Origin: CAYLXU01 sp964388055
GTDB lineage: Bacteria > Patescibacteriota > Minisyncoccia > UBA6257 > JACRHW01
Assembly (NCBI GenBank): GCA_964388055.1
Contig: CAYLXU010000001.1
Span: forward strand, 1 to 62,483
Direction: 5' to 3'
Length of the DNA: 62,483 bases
Below the pieces are notes generated by a model. It made no database searches, was not told where the DNA came from, and was given only the letters and a program-made list of their open reading frames with translations. Each line of letters begins with the position of its first letter. Position 1 is the stretch's first letter. Shown here piece by piece: positions 55,888 to 62,483 of this stretch. The translations under genes were made by a program, and so were the position numbers.

Positions 55888-57173
55888 CAGTGTTCTCCTT
55901 TCTTTGAGTAGTAGGGTGTTTCTACGAGGGCGGATATAAGTGCGTTTAAAAGTTGTGTGGAGATTTCCTTGAGTTCTTGCATCAATTCAATTTTCCCTTC
56001 TCCCGAGATCGTATCAAGTCGCTTCTGTGTGCGTTCTGTAAGATCTGTTGGTACAGTAAAGCGGGCCTCGAGGTTATAGAGAAGTTCCTCTAACGTCTCA
56101 CGAAATCGTTCTGTCATGAGGTCTTTTGTTGTCTGAAGTACTGTCTCAAACCGCTCTTTTCGTCTGTTTGCATAGTGTATTCCTCCAGCAAATTTTTTTT
56201 CGACGAGCGTTCTTATAGAATGTGGGTACTGAATCCACGGAAACGCTACAATTGTTTCCGGATTTTTTTCAGACATCTCTTCCCAGTTTCGAAAAAATCC
56301 CGCTTCAGTAAGATGTTCTTTTTTTAGGTATCCTCTATAATCACTTCCGTGAGATAACAAAAATTCGCTTTGCCAGAAATGGGAGATAAGTCTTTCATGC
56401 CAGTCCTTGTCTCGCAGAGAAAAGTCAGGATAGTTTCCGAGACACACATCACCGCCGCTACAGTTAGGGAGACTAGGTAAGAAGATGGCATCTTCTTCAC
56501 TCTCCACTGGGGTGGATCGGAAAAAAGCCATGAGCTGATGAAATCTGTTGTTTATGAAAGAGACAAGAAAATAAATCCAGGGAAATGACAACCTTCGGCG
56601 GGCCCCGGATATTTTAATAGTTCTTCTTTGGGGTGGTTCTTCAATACAGAATAATGTGATATGTTCATATCCAGTTTCAGTTTCCCACACAAACCGGGTT
56701 CCGGGGGGCAGCATTCCTGAGCTGCGAATACCGTTTGTTGTTTTTCCTTGTTCACGATCTTCCTGTTCGAGAAAACGTTTGATTTCCGCAAAACATTCTT
56801 CAAGAAGTGGTCGCATGAAGGCTTCTCCGTCTGCTCCTATTTTTTTGATAAGTTCCATACGAATATTCCGTTCTCCTGTAGTAAGGATTTGCTCTAGATC
56901 TGGCCTCGTGCGTTCAAGCATTGAGCGAACTAGGTTCCACACATTGTTGTGCATCCATGCATTAAGAGTTGTTTCAAGGGTGTTTCGTACAATCAAAGGG
57001 AGCGCTTCTGTGAGCGACCCCTTAGGGGACATTTCAATCGTCTTCTTTGGAAAAACACCTAGAACGTGTTCTGTTTTTTCCTCAGGGCACCATCCCATTC
57101 CTTGCCTATCAACAAGGGCTTGGTTGAGCAGTTCGTTTGGGAGTAGCACTGTAGAACATTCTTTTTTACGCAT
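55887..57173 (-). CDS. E2-like conjugating protein with extended helical domains
   Basis: A 428-residue protein leading the operon. A central domain (about 150-275) reads LPPGTRFVWETETGYEHITL ... LSFPWIYFLV ... FLPSLPNCSGGDVCLGN. The LPN...G.VCLG pattern (Pro-236, Asn-237, Cys-244) mirrors the HPN...G.ICL active-site region of E2 enzymes and of PRTRC protein B, so Cys-244 is the candidate thioester-bearing residue (Cys-238 is another). The N-terminal 150 residues are helical, and the last 150 residues are helical with a probable coiled coil. Start at 57173 follows GAGGAG. It probably transfers the ubiquitin-like protein, but this is an inference. Confidence 0.7.
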   Translation of the reverse strand: MRKKECSTVLLPNELLNQALVDRQGMGWCPEEKTEHVLGVFPKKTIEMSPKGSLTEALPLIVRNTLETTLNAWMHNNVWNLVRSMLERTRPDLEQILTTGERNIRMELIKKIGADGEAFMRPLLEECFAEIKRFLEQEDREQGKTTNGIRSSGMLPPGTRFVWETETGYEHITLFCIEEPPQRRTIKISGARRRLSFPWIYFLVSFINNRFHQLMAFFRSTPVESEEDAIFLPSLPNCSGGDVCLGNYPDFSLRDKDWHERLISHFWQSEFLLSHGSDYRGYLKKEHLTEAGFFRNWEEMSEKNPETIVAFPWIQYPHSIRTLVEKKFAGGIHYANRRKERFETVLQTTKDLMTERFRETLEELLYNLEARFTVPTDLTERTQKRLDTISGEGKIELMQELKEISTQLLNALISALVETPYYSKKGEH

Positions 57174-57255
57174 GTTTTATTCTCCTCTCTTCGTCCTTGG
57201 TCTCTACAGCTTCATGTGAAGCCGGGCTTTGGTTTTCAAGGCATGGTCTATGCAT

Positions 57256-57284
57256 GTATTATCACGATTTCTCATATTGGTCAA
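57256..57284 (-). promoter_or_regulatory. Promoter of the ubiquitin-like operon
   Basis: On the minus strand TTGACC (57284-57279) is followed after 17 bases by TAATAC (57261-57256); GATAAT (57263-57258) is the alternative -10 at 15 bases. The leader of about 80 bases contains a CTTCACATGAAG hairpin before the GAGGAG site. Confidence 0.55.
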
Positions 57285-57303
57285 TAAATTTTTCTGTTTT
57301 TTC

Positions 57304-57334
57304 TTTGACACCAACTGATACCATTTGATACCAT
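57304..57334 (+). promoter_or_regulatory. Promoter with overlapping direct-repeat operator for the HTH gene
   Basis: TTGACA (57304-57309) begins a promoter whose -10 region overlaps two direct repeats TGATACCAT (57316-57324 and 57326-57334), spaced 10 bp, that is one helical turn apart. The ATG of the HTH gene is at 57341, 7 bases after the second repeat. This fits autoregulation, and the divergent ubiquitin-like operon begins nearby. Confidence 0.6.
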
Positions 57335-57340
57335 AGGAAT

Positions 57341-57586
57341 ATGGGAAAAATTCAGCCTGAAAATGTGTATACTACACAAGAGGCGCAGGATTATTTAAAG
57401 ATAAGTGTAAGTACCATGAAACGTTTACTGAAGAATGGTATTATTCGCGCAAACAAAATTGGTGGGCAATACCGTATCATGGGCAGGGAGTTGTTACGTC
57501 TTGTTTCGCCAGAGATGGAAGAAAAAGCCGCAAACTTGTATCAAAGAGTAAAGCGAAAAACAAAAGCCGCCATACAAGATTGGTGA
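57341..57586 (+). CDS. Excisionase-family (MerR-like) DNA-binding protein
   Basis: An 81-residue protein with an excisionase-type winged HTH: VYTTQEAQDYLKISVSTMKR, then LLKNGIIRANKIGGQYRIMG, the pattern of Xis/HTH_17 proteins ('eVA..L.vs..tv.r.i..G.l.a.r.g...ri'). The C-terminal 25 residues are a helical extension (EMEEKAANLYQRVKRKTKAA). It is divergently placed from the ubiquitin-like operon, so it is a candidate regulator. No integrase lies in the window. A leaderless or near-leaderless start is likely. Confidence 0.82.
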   Translation: MGKIQPENVYTTQEAQDYLKISVSTMKRLLKNGIIRANKIGGQYRIMGRELLRLVSPEMEEKAANLYQRVKRKTKAAIQDW

Positions 57587-57690
57587 ATTTTTCACTTTTC
57601 AATTTAAAATTTTTCCACCAAAGGTGGATCCGCCTTTGGCGGACACTCAATTTTCAATGGCTATTTTTTAAAAAGTAAAAATTTAACTTC
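57587..57690. repeat. Short intergenic repeat region
   Basis: CAATTTAAAATT/AATTTTCAA words and a GGTGGATCCGCC palindromic hairpin (around 57627, flanked by CCAAAG/CTTTGG) lie here. Similar patches occur at 20174-20318 and before ruvA. No ORF. Confidence 0.5.
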
Positions 57691-58299
57691 ATGGAAGTTG
57701 TAATTAAGCCCATCAAACCCCTGCGTATCGATTGGAGAGAGCTTTGGCGCTATCGCGAGCTTTTTTATTATCTTGCATGGCGCGATGTGAAAGTTCGTTA
57801 CAAACAAACCATTATAGGAGTTACATGGGCCATTCTCCAACCATTTTTGATGATGGTGGTGTTGGGAGTATTTTTGGGGAGGGTTATTAACGTACAGACA
57901 AATGATATACCGTATCCCGTTTTTTCTTTTATCGGACTTTTGTTTTGGAATTATTTTTCTAATTCTTTAGGAAGTGCGAGTAATAGTCTTGTAAGCAACC
58001 AATCAATAATTCAAAAAATCTATTTTCCACGCGTTATCTTACCCATAGCCTCCACAATGGTNNNNNNNNNNNNNNNNNNNNNNNNNNNNNNNNNNNNNNN
58101 NNNNNNNNNNNNNNNNNNNNNNNNNNNNNNNNNNNNNNNNNNNNNNNNNNNNNNNNNNNNNATGCGAGTTGGTCTCACGGGGGTGGGGAGCATAAACTGG
58201 GAGCTTTTTGCAATTTCGTTTGGAGTAAGCATGTTGGTTTTTCTACTAGGACTTTTTTATTTCAATAAAACTGAACAGCATTTTGCAGATATCGTATAA
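57691..58299 (+). CDS. ABC-2 polysaccharide export permease (Wzm-like), interrupted by gap
   Basis: An ABC-2 type transporter permease for glycan export. The N-terminal IDWRELWRYRELFYYLAWRD, then VKVRYKQTIIGVTWAILQPF, is the classic Wzm/TagG signature. Membrane helices are seen at MMVVLGVFLGRVINVQ and FSFIGLLFWNYFSNSLGSAS. The C-terminal part has LFAISFGVSMLVFLLGLFYF and ends FADIV. A 100-N gap at 58062-58161 removes the middle. Only about 168 residues are known, against about 260-280 expected, so the true gap is probably 200-300 bases, longer than the N run. The reading frames on both sides are as expected for one gene. It precedes the ATPase gene by 3 bases. Confidence 0.88.
   Translation: MEVVIKPIKPLRIDWRELWRYRELFYYLAWRDVKVRYKQTIIGVTWAILQPFLMMVVLGVFLGRVINVQTNDIPYPVFSFIGLLFWNYFSNSLGSASNSLVSNQSIIQKIYFPRVILPIASTMXXXXXXXXXXXXXXXXXXXXXXXXXXXXXXXXXXMRVGLTGVGSINWELFAISFGVSMLVFLLGLFYFNKTEQHFADIV
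58062..58161. other. 100-N scaffold gap inside the permease gene
   Basis: Exactly 100 N, the conventional unknown-length filler. The flanks are not repeated, so bases are truly missing. Confidence 0.95.
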
Positions 58300-58302
58300 G
58301 CT

Positions 58303-59556
58303 ATGGAGCATATCATCGAGGTAAAAAATTTAGGTAAGCGATACACAATAGGCCACGAGCGGCTACCTTATCATTCTCTTCGCGACGATCTTGTTGGATT
58401 AATAAAAAAACCTATTCGTTGGCTTCGTGGGCATAGAGAAAATCAAGAAGATTTTTGGGCGCTCAAGGACATTAATTTCGAGGTGAAACGGGGCGAGGTT
58501 CTCGGAATCATTGGTGCAAACGGGGCGGGGAAATCAACATTGCTTAAGATTCTTTCTCGGATTACGTATCCCACAGAGGGAGAAATTAGGATGCATGGAC
58601 GAGTAGGGAGCTTGTTGGAGGTGGGAACCGGTTTCCACCCCGAACTTACCGGGAGAGAAAATATTTATTTAAACGGCGTTATTCTTGGAATGACAAAGAA
58701 AGAAATAGACAGAAAGTTTGATGAAATCATTCATTTTGCCGGCATAGAGCGTTTTCTTGATACTCCTGTAAAACATTATTCAAGCGGTATGTACGTCCGT
58801 CTTGCGTTTTCTGTTGCGGCCCACTTAGAACCCGACATTCTCATCGTTGATGAAGTGCTTGCCGTGGGTGATGCCGATTTCCAGAAAAAATCATTGGGGA
58901 AAATGGAGGAGATTACTAAAAAGGAGGGGAGAACAATTCTGTTTGTGAGTCACAACATGGATGCAATCCAATCGATCTGCAAAAAGTGTATTTTTCTCGA
59001 CCAGGGGCGTATTAAAATGATGGGGGATTCTCGAGAGGTCATTGATTTGTATTTAAGCGATAAGTCAAGAAGAAACCCAACTAGAGTTTTTGATTCTGAT
59101 ACTCAAAAGAGGCAAGCGCAAATTTTACGTATTTCGGTCACAGATCAAAATGGTAAGCCGGCGACCGATTTAGACATAACTCAACCGTTTTACATGGAAA
59201 TTGAATATGAGTTAAAAACAGAGATTCCAGCTTTTGTGGTAGTAAAAATTTTTTCAAGCACTTCTCCAAATAGATATATTTTTGTAACACTAAGCAATGA
59301 TAATAATTATAAAAATCCAAAAGAGGTAGGTCTGTATATTGCAAAAGCAAGGATAGATCCATTATTAAATATTGGCACATACTCATATCTTGTGGGTGTT
59401 GCAACGTGCACTGAGGATTATATTGACTATGTTGTCGAATATAATAGTATTGCCATGAGATATAACGGTAACTATCCGTTTCCTATGCTTCTTTACGGGA
59501 GACAGGATTCTTTTGTTCTAAACCCTGTAAATTGGGAAGTTAAAAAATTTAAATAA
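58303..59556 (+). CDS. ABC transporter ATPase (Wzt-like) with carbohydrate-binding C terminus
   Basis: A 417-residue ATPase that pairs with the permease to export O-antigen-type glycans. Walker A is GANGAGKST, the signature motif is YSSGMYVRLAFSVAAHL (with S-G-M), and Walker B is ILIVDEVLAVGD, with the switch His in LFVSHNMDAI. Residues about 255-417 form a beta-rich Wzt_C-like domain that recognises the glycan end (DQNGKPATDLDITQPFYMEI ... TYSYLVGVATC). This domain, typical of Wzt proteins that sense a capped O-antigen, suggests a terminated polysaccharide. Confidence 0.95.
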   Translation: MEHIIEVKNLGKRYTIGHERLPYHSLRDDLVGLIKKPIRWLRGHRENQEDFWALKDINFEVKRGEVLGIIGANGAGKSTLLKILSRITYPTEGEIRMHGRVGSLLEVGTGFHPELTGRENIYLNGVILGMTKKEIDRKFDEIIHFAGIERFLDTPVKHYSSGMYVRLAFSVAAHLEPDILIVDEVLAVGDADFQKKSLGKMEEITKKEGRTILFVSHNMDAIQSICKKCIFLDQGRIKMMGDSREVIDLYLSDKSRRNPTRVFDSDTQKRQAQILRISVTDQNGKPATDLDITQPFYMEIEYELKTEIPAFVVVKIFSSTSPNRYIFVTLSNDNNYKNPKEVGLYIAKARIDPLLNIGTYSYLVGVATCTEDYIDYVVEYNSIAMRYNGNYPFPMLLYGRQDSFVLNPVNWEVKKFK

Positions 59557-59562
59557 AAACCT

Positions 59563-60540
59563 ATGTTTAACGGAAGGACAATATTAATAACGGGCGGAAC
59601 CGGTTCTTTTGGTGAAGGGTTTGTTCGTTTTTTGCTCAACTCTTATGAACCCAAAAAGGTAATTGTATTCAGCCGCGACGAGTTTAAGCAGTATAAGATG
59701 CGTCAACGTTACTCGGATGAGAGGCTGCGTTTCTTTTTAGGAGACGTAAGGGATTTGGGGAGACTCCAACGCGCATTTCATGGTGTTGACTTTGTTGTGC
59801 ACGCCGCGGCCCTTAAGCAGGTTCCAGCGTTGGAATATAATCCTTTTGAGGCCGTACAAACGAATATCATAGGAAGTCAAAACGTTATCAATGCGGCCAT
59901 TGATCAGGGGGTTTTGAAAACACTTCTTATTTCCACAGACAAGGCCGCGAATCCTTCAAGTCTTTACGGAGCGTCGAAATTGTGTGCTGAAAAGCTTTTT
60001 GTTTCAGGAAACTTTTATACTGATGGAAAAAGCATTTTTGGTGCCGTGCGCTTTGGCAATTTTATTATGAGTCATGGAAGCGTGGTGGAATCACTTCGAG
60101 AACAGAAGAAGAAGGGGGAGATCCATATTACCGATAAAAGAATGACAAGGTTTTGGATTACAAAAGAGGAGCTGTGCACGACGGTAAATTTTGCCTTGGA
60201 GCATATGGAGGGTGGCGAGATTTTCATCCCCAAAATGCCTAGCATGAAAATAACGGAGATTTTTAATGCGCTTTCTGCTCGTGCGTCATCGAAAACAATT
60301 GGTATCCGACCCGGAGAAAAATTACACGAGCTTCTTTTTACAGAGAATGAGGCTCCGTATGTGATAGAGCTTGAGAAATATTTTGTTTTACTTCCTTCTT
60401 TCTCTACAGAATTTCTCACAAGAAACTATGATAAGTATAAAAAAATGGGAAAGATTTTTGCTGGCGGGTCAGATTTTTCGAGTGAAAAAAATACATCCTG
60501 GCTCAACAAGAAGCAATTTTTGCACCTCTTAGATTTGTAG
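59563..60540 (+). CDS. pseB: UDP-GlcNAc 4,6-dehydratase (PseB/CapE/FnlA-like)
   Basis: A 325-residue SDR enzyme of the nucleotide-sugar dehydratase/epimerase branch. ITGGTGSFGEGF is the NADP-binding turn, the catalytic pair lies in PSSLYGASKLCAEK (Y-x-x-x-K), and VIVFSRDEFKQYKMRQR is typical of the PseB/FnlA group, which yields UDP-2-acetamido-2,6-dideoxy-L-arabino-4-hexulose for pseudaminic acid or fucosamine. Together with the downstream cytidylyltransferase and aminotransferase genes it fits nonulosonic acid synthesis. The start is 6 bases after the Wzt gene. Confidence 0.9.
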   Translation: MFNGRTILITGGTGSFGEGFVRFLLNSYEPKKVIVFSRDEFKQYKMRQRYSDERLRFFLGDVRDLGRLQRAFHGVDFVVHAAALKQVPALEYNPFEAVQTNIIGSQNVINAAIDQGVLKTLLISTDKAANPSSLYGASKLCAEKLFVSGNFYTDGKSIFGAVRFGNFIMSHGSVVESLREQKKKGEIHITDKRMTRFWITKEELCTTVNFALEHMEGGEIFIPKMPSMKITEIFNALSARASSKTIGIRPGEKLHELLFTENEAPYVIELEKYFVLLPSFSTEFLTRNYDKYKKMGKIFAGGSDFSSEKNTSWLNKKQFLHLLDL

Positions 60541-60546
60541 AGTTTT

Positions 60547-61290
60547 ATGCTCGGATCTTCTTTTAAAAAGGTTGATATTATTATACAGGCGCGAATGGGA
60601 TCAACCCGTTTGCCTGGTAAAGTTTTGTTACCCTTTGGGGAAGAAACGGTGTTGGACTATGTTGTTAGGGTTGCACACCAGTCGAAATATGTAAGGCTTG
60701 TTCTTGTTGCAACTACTACAAATACCGAAGACGACAAAATTGAAAAACTGTGCCGTGACAAAGAATACAATTGGTTTCGTGGAAGTGAGGAGGATGTGTT
60801 AGGTCGTTACTACCACGCTGCAACCTCACTGCAGAGCGACGTTGTGGTGCGCCTTACCGGGGATAACCCGTTTGTGAATATGGAAGAGTGTGACAAGATG
60901 ATCACCCTTCTCTTAGAAAATTCTCTCGACTACACAGGAAATCATGACTTGGGGTTGCCTCTGGGGGCCGGGGCAGAGGTATTCACGTACGAGGCATTAT
61001 CGCATGCCTACAGAGATGCGACCCAACCTTACGAAAGGGAGCATGTAACTCCGTATTTGAAGGAACACCCCACCTTGTTTAGACATATGGAACTGGTATC
61101 CCACTCTTATGCAAAATACTCAGACATTCGTTTGACTCTCGATACGGAGGAGGATTACAGATTGCTCTGCTGCATCAAAGAAGAATTTAATGACCGTATT
61201 CCAACAACCCAGGAAATTATTTCCTTTTTAGACCAACATTCTACGTTAAAATCAATTAATAGTCACATTATGCAAAAACCGATTAAATAA
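60547..61290 (+). CDS. Acylneuraminate cytidylyltransferase-like (PseF/SpsF)
   Basis: A 247-residue nucleotidyltransferase. IIIQARMGSTRLPGKVLLPF is the NTP-binding signature, and RLTGDNPFVN carries the metal-binding Asp. PseF and SpsF activate nonulosonic acids with CTP or act in spore-coat-type glycan pathways. The branch without extra domains here looks like SpsF/PseF. It is translated from an ATG 6 bases after pseB, and precedes the aminotransferase by 4 bases. Confidence 0.86.
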   Translation: MLGSSFKKVDIIIQARMGSTRLPGKVLLPFGEETVLDYVVRVAHQSKYVRLVLVATTTNTEDDKIEKLCRDKEYNWFRGSEEDVLGRYYHAATSLQSDVVVRLTGDNPFVNMEECDKMITLLLENSLDYTGNHDLGLPLGAGAEVFTYEALSHAYRDATQPYEREHVTPYLKEHPTLFRHMELVSHSYAKYSDIRLTLDTEEDYRLLCCIKEEFNDRIPTTQEIISFLDQHSTLKSINSHIMQKPIK

Positions 61291-61294
61291 AAAT

Positions 61295-62440
61295 ATGTTA
61301 TCAAAACGGGAATTATTTTTACCATATTGTTTGCCACTAGTGGGGGAAGAAGAAGAGAAAGAAGTTTTAGAGACTCTTCGGTCCGGGTGGTTATCGACCG
61401 GCCCAAAAACGCAACAGTTAGAACAAGACATCGCTGTCTATACTGGAGCAAAATATGCGGTTGGTGTTACCTCCTGTACCGCGGCCTTGCACCTTGCACT
61501 TCTTGCCCACGGAATTAGCAAGGGAGATGAGGTGATTGTGCCCTCTTTTACCTTTGCTGCAACAGCCAATATGGTTGTAAATGTGGGTGCAATACCCGTG
61601 TTCGCAGATATTGATAAAGATTTGTTAGTCATAGATCCTGTGGATATCGAGTCAAAAATTACTTCTAAGACAAAAGCTATTATTCCAGTCCACTATGCAG
61701 GCCATCCGGCAAATGTTAATTCCATTCAAAAGATAGCAGAGAAGCATAATTTGATAGTTATAGAGGATGCTGCACACGCTATCGGAAGTAAGTATGACGG
61801 AAAGAGTATCGGAGGGCATGGGAACACTACTTGTTTTAGTTTCTATGCAACCAAAAACATGTGTACGGGAGAGGGGGGTATGCTTACAACCGACGATGAC
61901 AAAGTTGCAGATTTTGCTAAGAAAAATAGATTACACGGAATTTCTAAGGATGCGTGGAAACGATATTCCAAGGAAGGGTCGTGGCGTTATGAGGTGGAGT
62001 ATGCGGGGTGGAAGTACAACATGTTTGACCTTCAGGCGGCCCTTGGAATTCATCAGCTTAAAAAATTGGATAGCTTTATTGAGACGCGCACAAAATATGC
62101 CCATATCTATGATGAATTTTTGAGTGGTATTTCTGGTGTAACCATACCATCAAGAGCCGCCAATATTACTCACTCCTATCATCTCTACCCCATTCTTTTG
62201 GAGAAAATGGAGAGGGATCAGTTTATTCAACGCATGTCTGAGTATAATATCGGCACAAGCGTGCATTTTATCCCGTTACATTTACAGCCTTTTTATCAAA
62301 AAAATTTTGGGTATAAATATGGAGACCTTCCAGTTACAGAGGGTGTTTTTGAGCACATTGTCTCCTTGCCACTATATCCAAAGATGAGTGAAGAAGATAT
62401 GACATACGTTATTGAAGCATTGCGAGAGGTTTTGTCATAA
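61295..62440 (+). CDS. pseC: DegT/DnrJ/EryC1-family aminotransferase (PseC-like)
   Basis: A 381-residue PLP-dependent sugar aminotransferase. The N-terminal LPYCLPLVGEEEEKEVLETL, then SGWLSTGPKTQQLEQDIAVY, opens the fold. VIEDAAHAIGSKYDGKSIGG carries the Asp that contacts the PLP ring nitrogen, and FYATKNMCTGEGGML has the Lys that forms the internal aldimine. In the pathway it would aminate the C4 keto sugar made by PseB. The exact substrate (PseC versus DegT relatives) is inferred from the gene order. Confidence 0.88.
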   Translation: MLSKRELFLPYCLPLVGEEEEKEVLETLRSGWLSTGPKTQQLEQDIAVYTGAKYAVGVTSCTAALHLALLAHGISKGDEVIVPSFTFAATANMVVNVGAIPVFADIDKDLLVIDPVDIESKITSKTKAIIPVHYAGHPANVNSIQKIAEKHNLIVIEDAAHAIGSKYDGKSIGGHGNTTCFSFYATKNMCTGEGGMLTTDDDKVADFAKKNRLHGISKDAWKRYSKEGSWRYEVEYAGWKYNMFDLQAALGIHQLKKLDSFIETRTKYAHIYDEFLSGISGVTIPSRAANITHSYHLYPILLEKMERDQFIQRMSEYNIGTSVHFIPLHLQPFYQKNFGYKYGDLPVTEGVFEHIVSLPLYPKMSEEDMTYVIEALREVLS

Positions 62441-62444
62441 AATC

Positions 62445-62483
62445 ATGAACCAAAAGGTAATTAAAATAGGGGACAAGTTTATT
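62445..62483 (+). CDS. 5' end of a further nonulosonic-acid gene, cut by window edge
   Basis: Thirteen codons (MNQKVIKIGDKFI) begin 4 bases after the aminotransferase. The I-K-I-G-x-x-x-I start is typical of sialic-acid-synthase-like PseI/NeuB proteins, which would fit the operon, but too little is present to be sure. Confidence 0.45.
   Translation, partial: MNQKVIKIGDKFI

Noticed and set aside
1..62483. CRISPR array or tRNA/rRNA genes
   Set aside because: I saw no regularly spaced direct repeats, tRNA cloverleaf or rRNA signature anywhere in the window.

Overview
The window looks like a scaffold from a candidate-phyla-radiation (Patescibacteria, probably Parcubacteria-like) bacterium. That is an inference from style, not from a marker tree. 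The supporting signs are compact AT-rich genes, many sigma70-type promoters of the TTGACA-17-TATAAT kind, several mRNAs whose -10 box lies only about 6 bases before the ATG (leaderless), many small proteins without recognisable families, lamin-tail surface proteins, a PilB ATPase, and minimal housekeeping genes (polA, holA, ruvA, ruvB, ruvC, tyrS, tsaE, rpsT) scattered among them. The sequence is a draft assembly. It holds two runs of exactly 100 N. The first is flanked on both sides by the same 55-mer and is therefore probably an artificial gap between overlapping contig ends. The second interrupts an ABC permease gene.

Layout. 1-7.9 kb: single genes and short operons, each closed by an intrinsic terminator. 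They include two proteins with an anti-sigma-like H-x3-C-x2-C zinc finger (one HicB-like, one a RelA/SpoT-type HD hydrolase), a GNAT acetyltransferase and a LOG-family protein that each follow a short leader peptide and a terminator, and a PRTase-like protein. 7.9-10.8 kb: a minus-strand folate operon (folB fused to a 2-oxoglutarate/Fe(II) oxygenase-like domain, folE, folP, folK) preceded by a 20-codon leader peptide and a three-way attenuator. 10.9-14.8 kb: a calcium-repeat membrane protein, tyrS and a DHH-like protein. 14.8-17.2 kb: a gene-poor stretch rich in hairpins, with a 92-residue GC-rich gene behind a long structured leader and a stand-alone RNA that carries two tiny ORFs encoding MNW and MWWNHLN. 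17.2-31 kb: TrmB regulator, SOD, Hsp20, ruvC, yebC, lamin-tail protein, ruvB, a 174-nt candidate ncRNA with a 27-bp closing stem, pilB, two secreted paralogues, an M50-like protease, tsaE, polA and holA.

31.2-52.2 kb: a 10,513-bp unit present twice in perfect-looking tandem, with a 10-bp microhomology (CAGAGCTTTT) at the novel junction. It carries rpsT, a hexulose-phosphate-synthase-like gene, a slipin operon, ruvA, a MurE-like ligase and GDP-fucose genes (Nudix, gmd, fcl). The duplication truncates one copy of a giant gene at its 3' side and one copy of holA at its 5' side, while an intact copy of each remains.

54.1-57.2 kb: the most interesting locus, a compact minus-strand operon encoding an E2-like protein, a JAMM/JAB peptidase and an E1/ThiF-like enzyme, followed by a 72-residue ubiquitin-like protein that ends in Gly and has its own strong promoter. 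Together these look like a complete bacterial ubiquitin-like conjugation and deconjugation system (PRTRC- or Bil-like). A divergent excisionase-like HTH gene sits beside it. 57.7-62.5 kb: a surface-glycan operon with an ABC exporter (Wzm/Wzt type) and nonulosonic-acid genes (PseB-, PseF- and PseC-like), running off the end of the window.

A recurring theme is transcription attenuation by short leader peptides (before the GNAT gene, the LOG gene and the folate operon), which has received little attention in this kind of organism.
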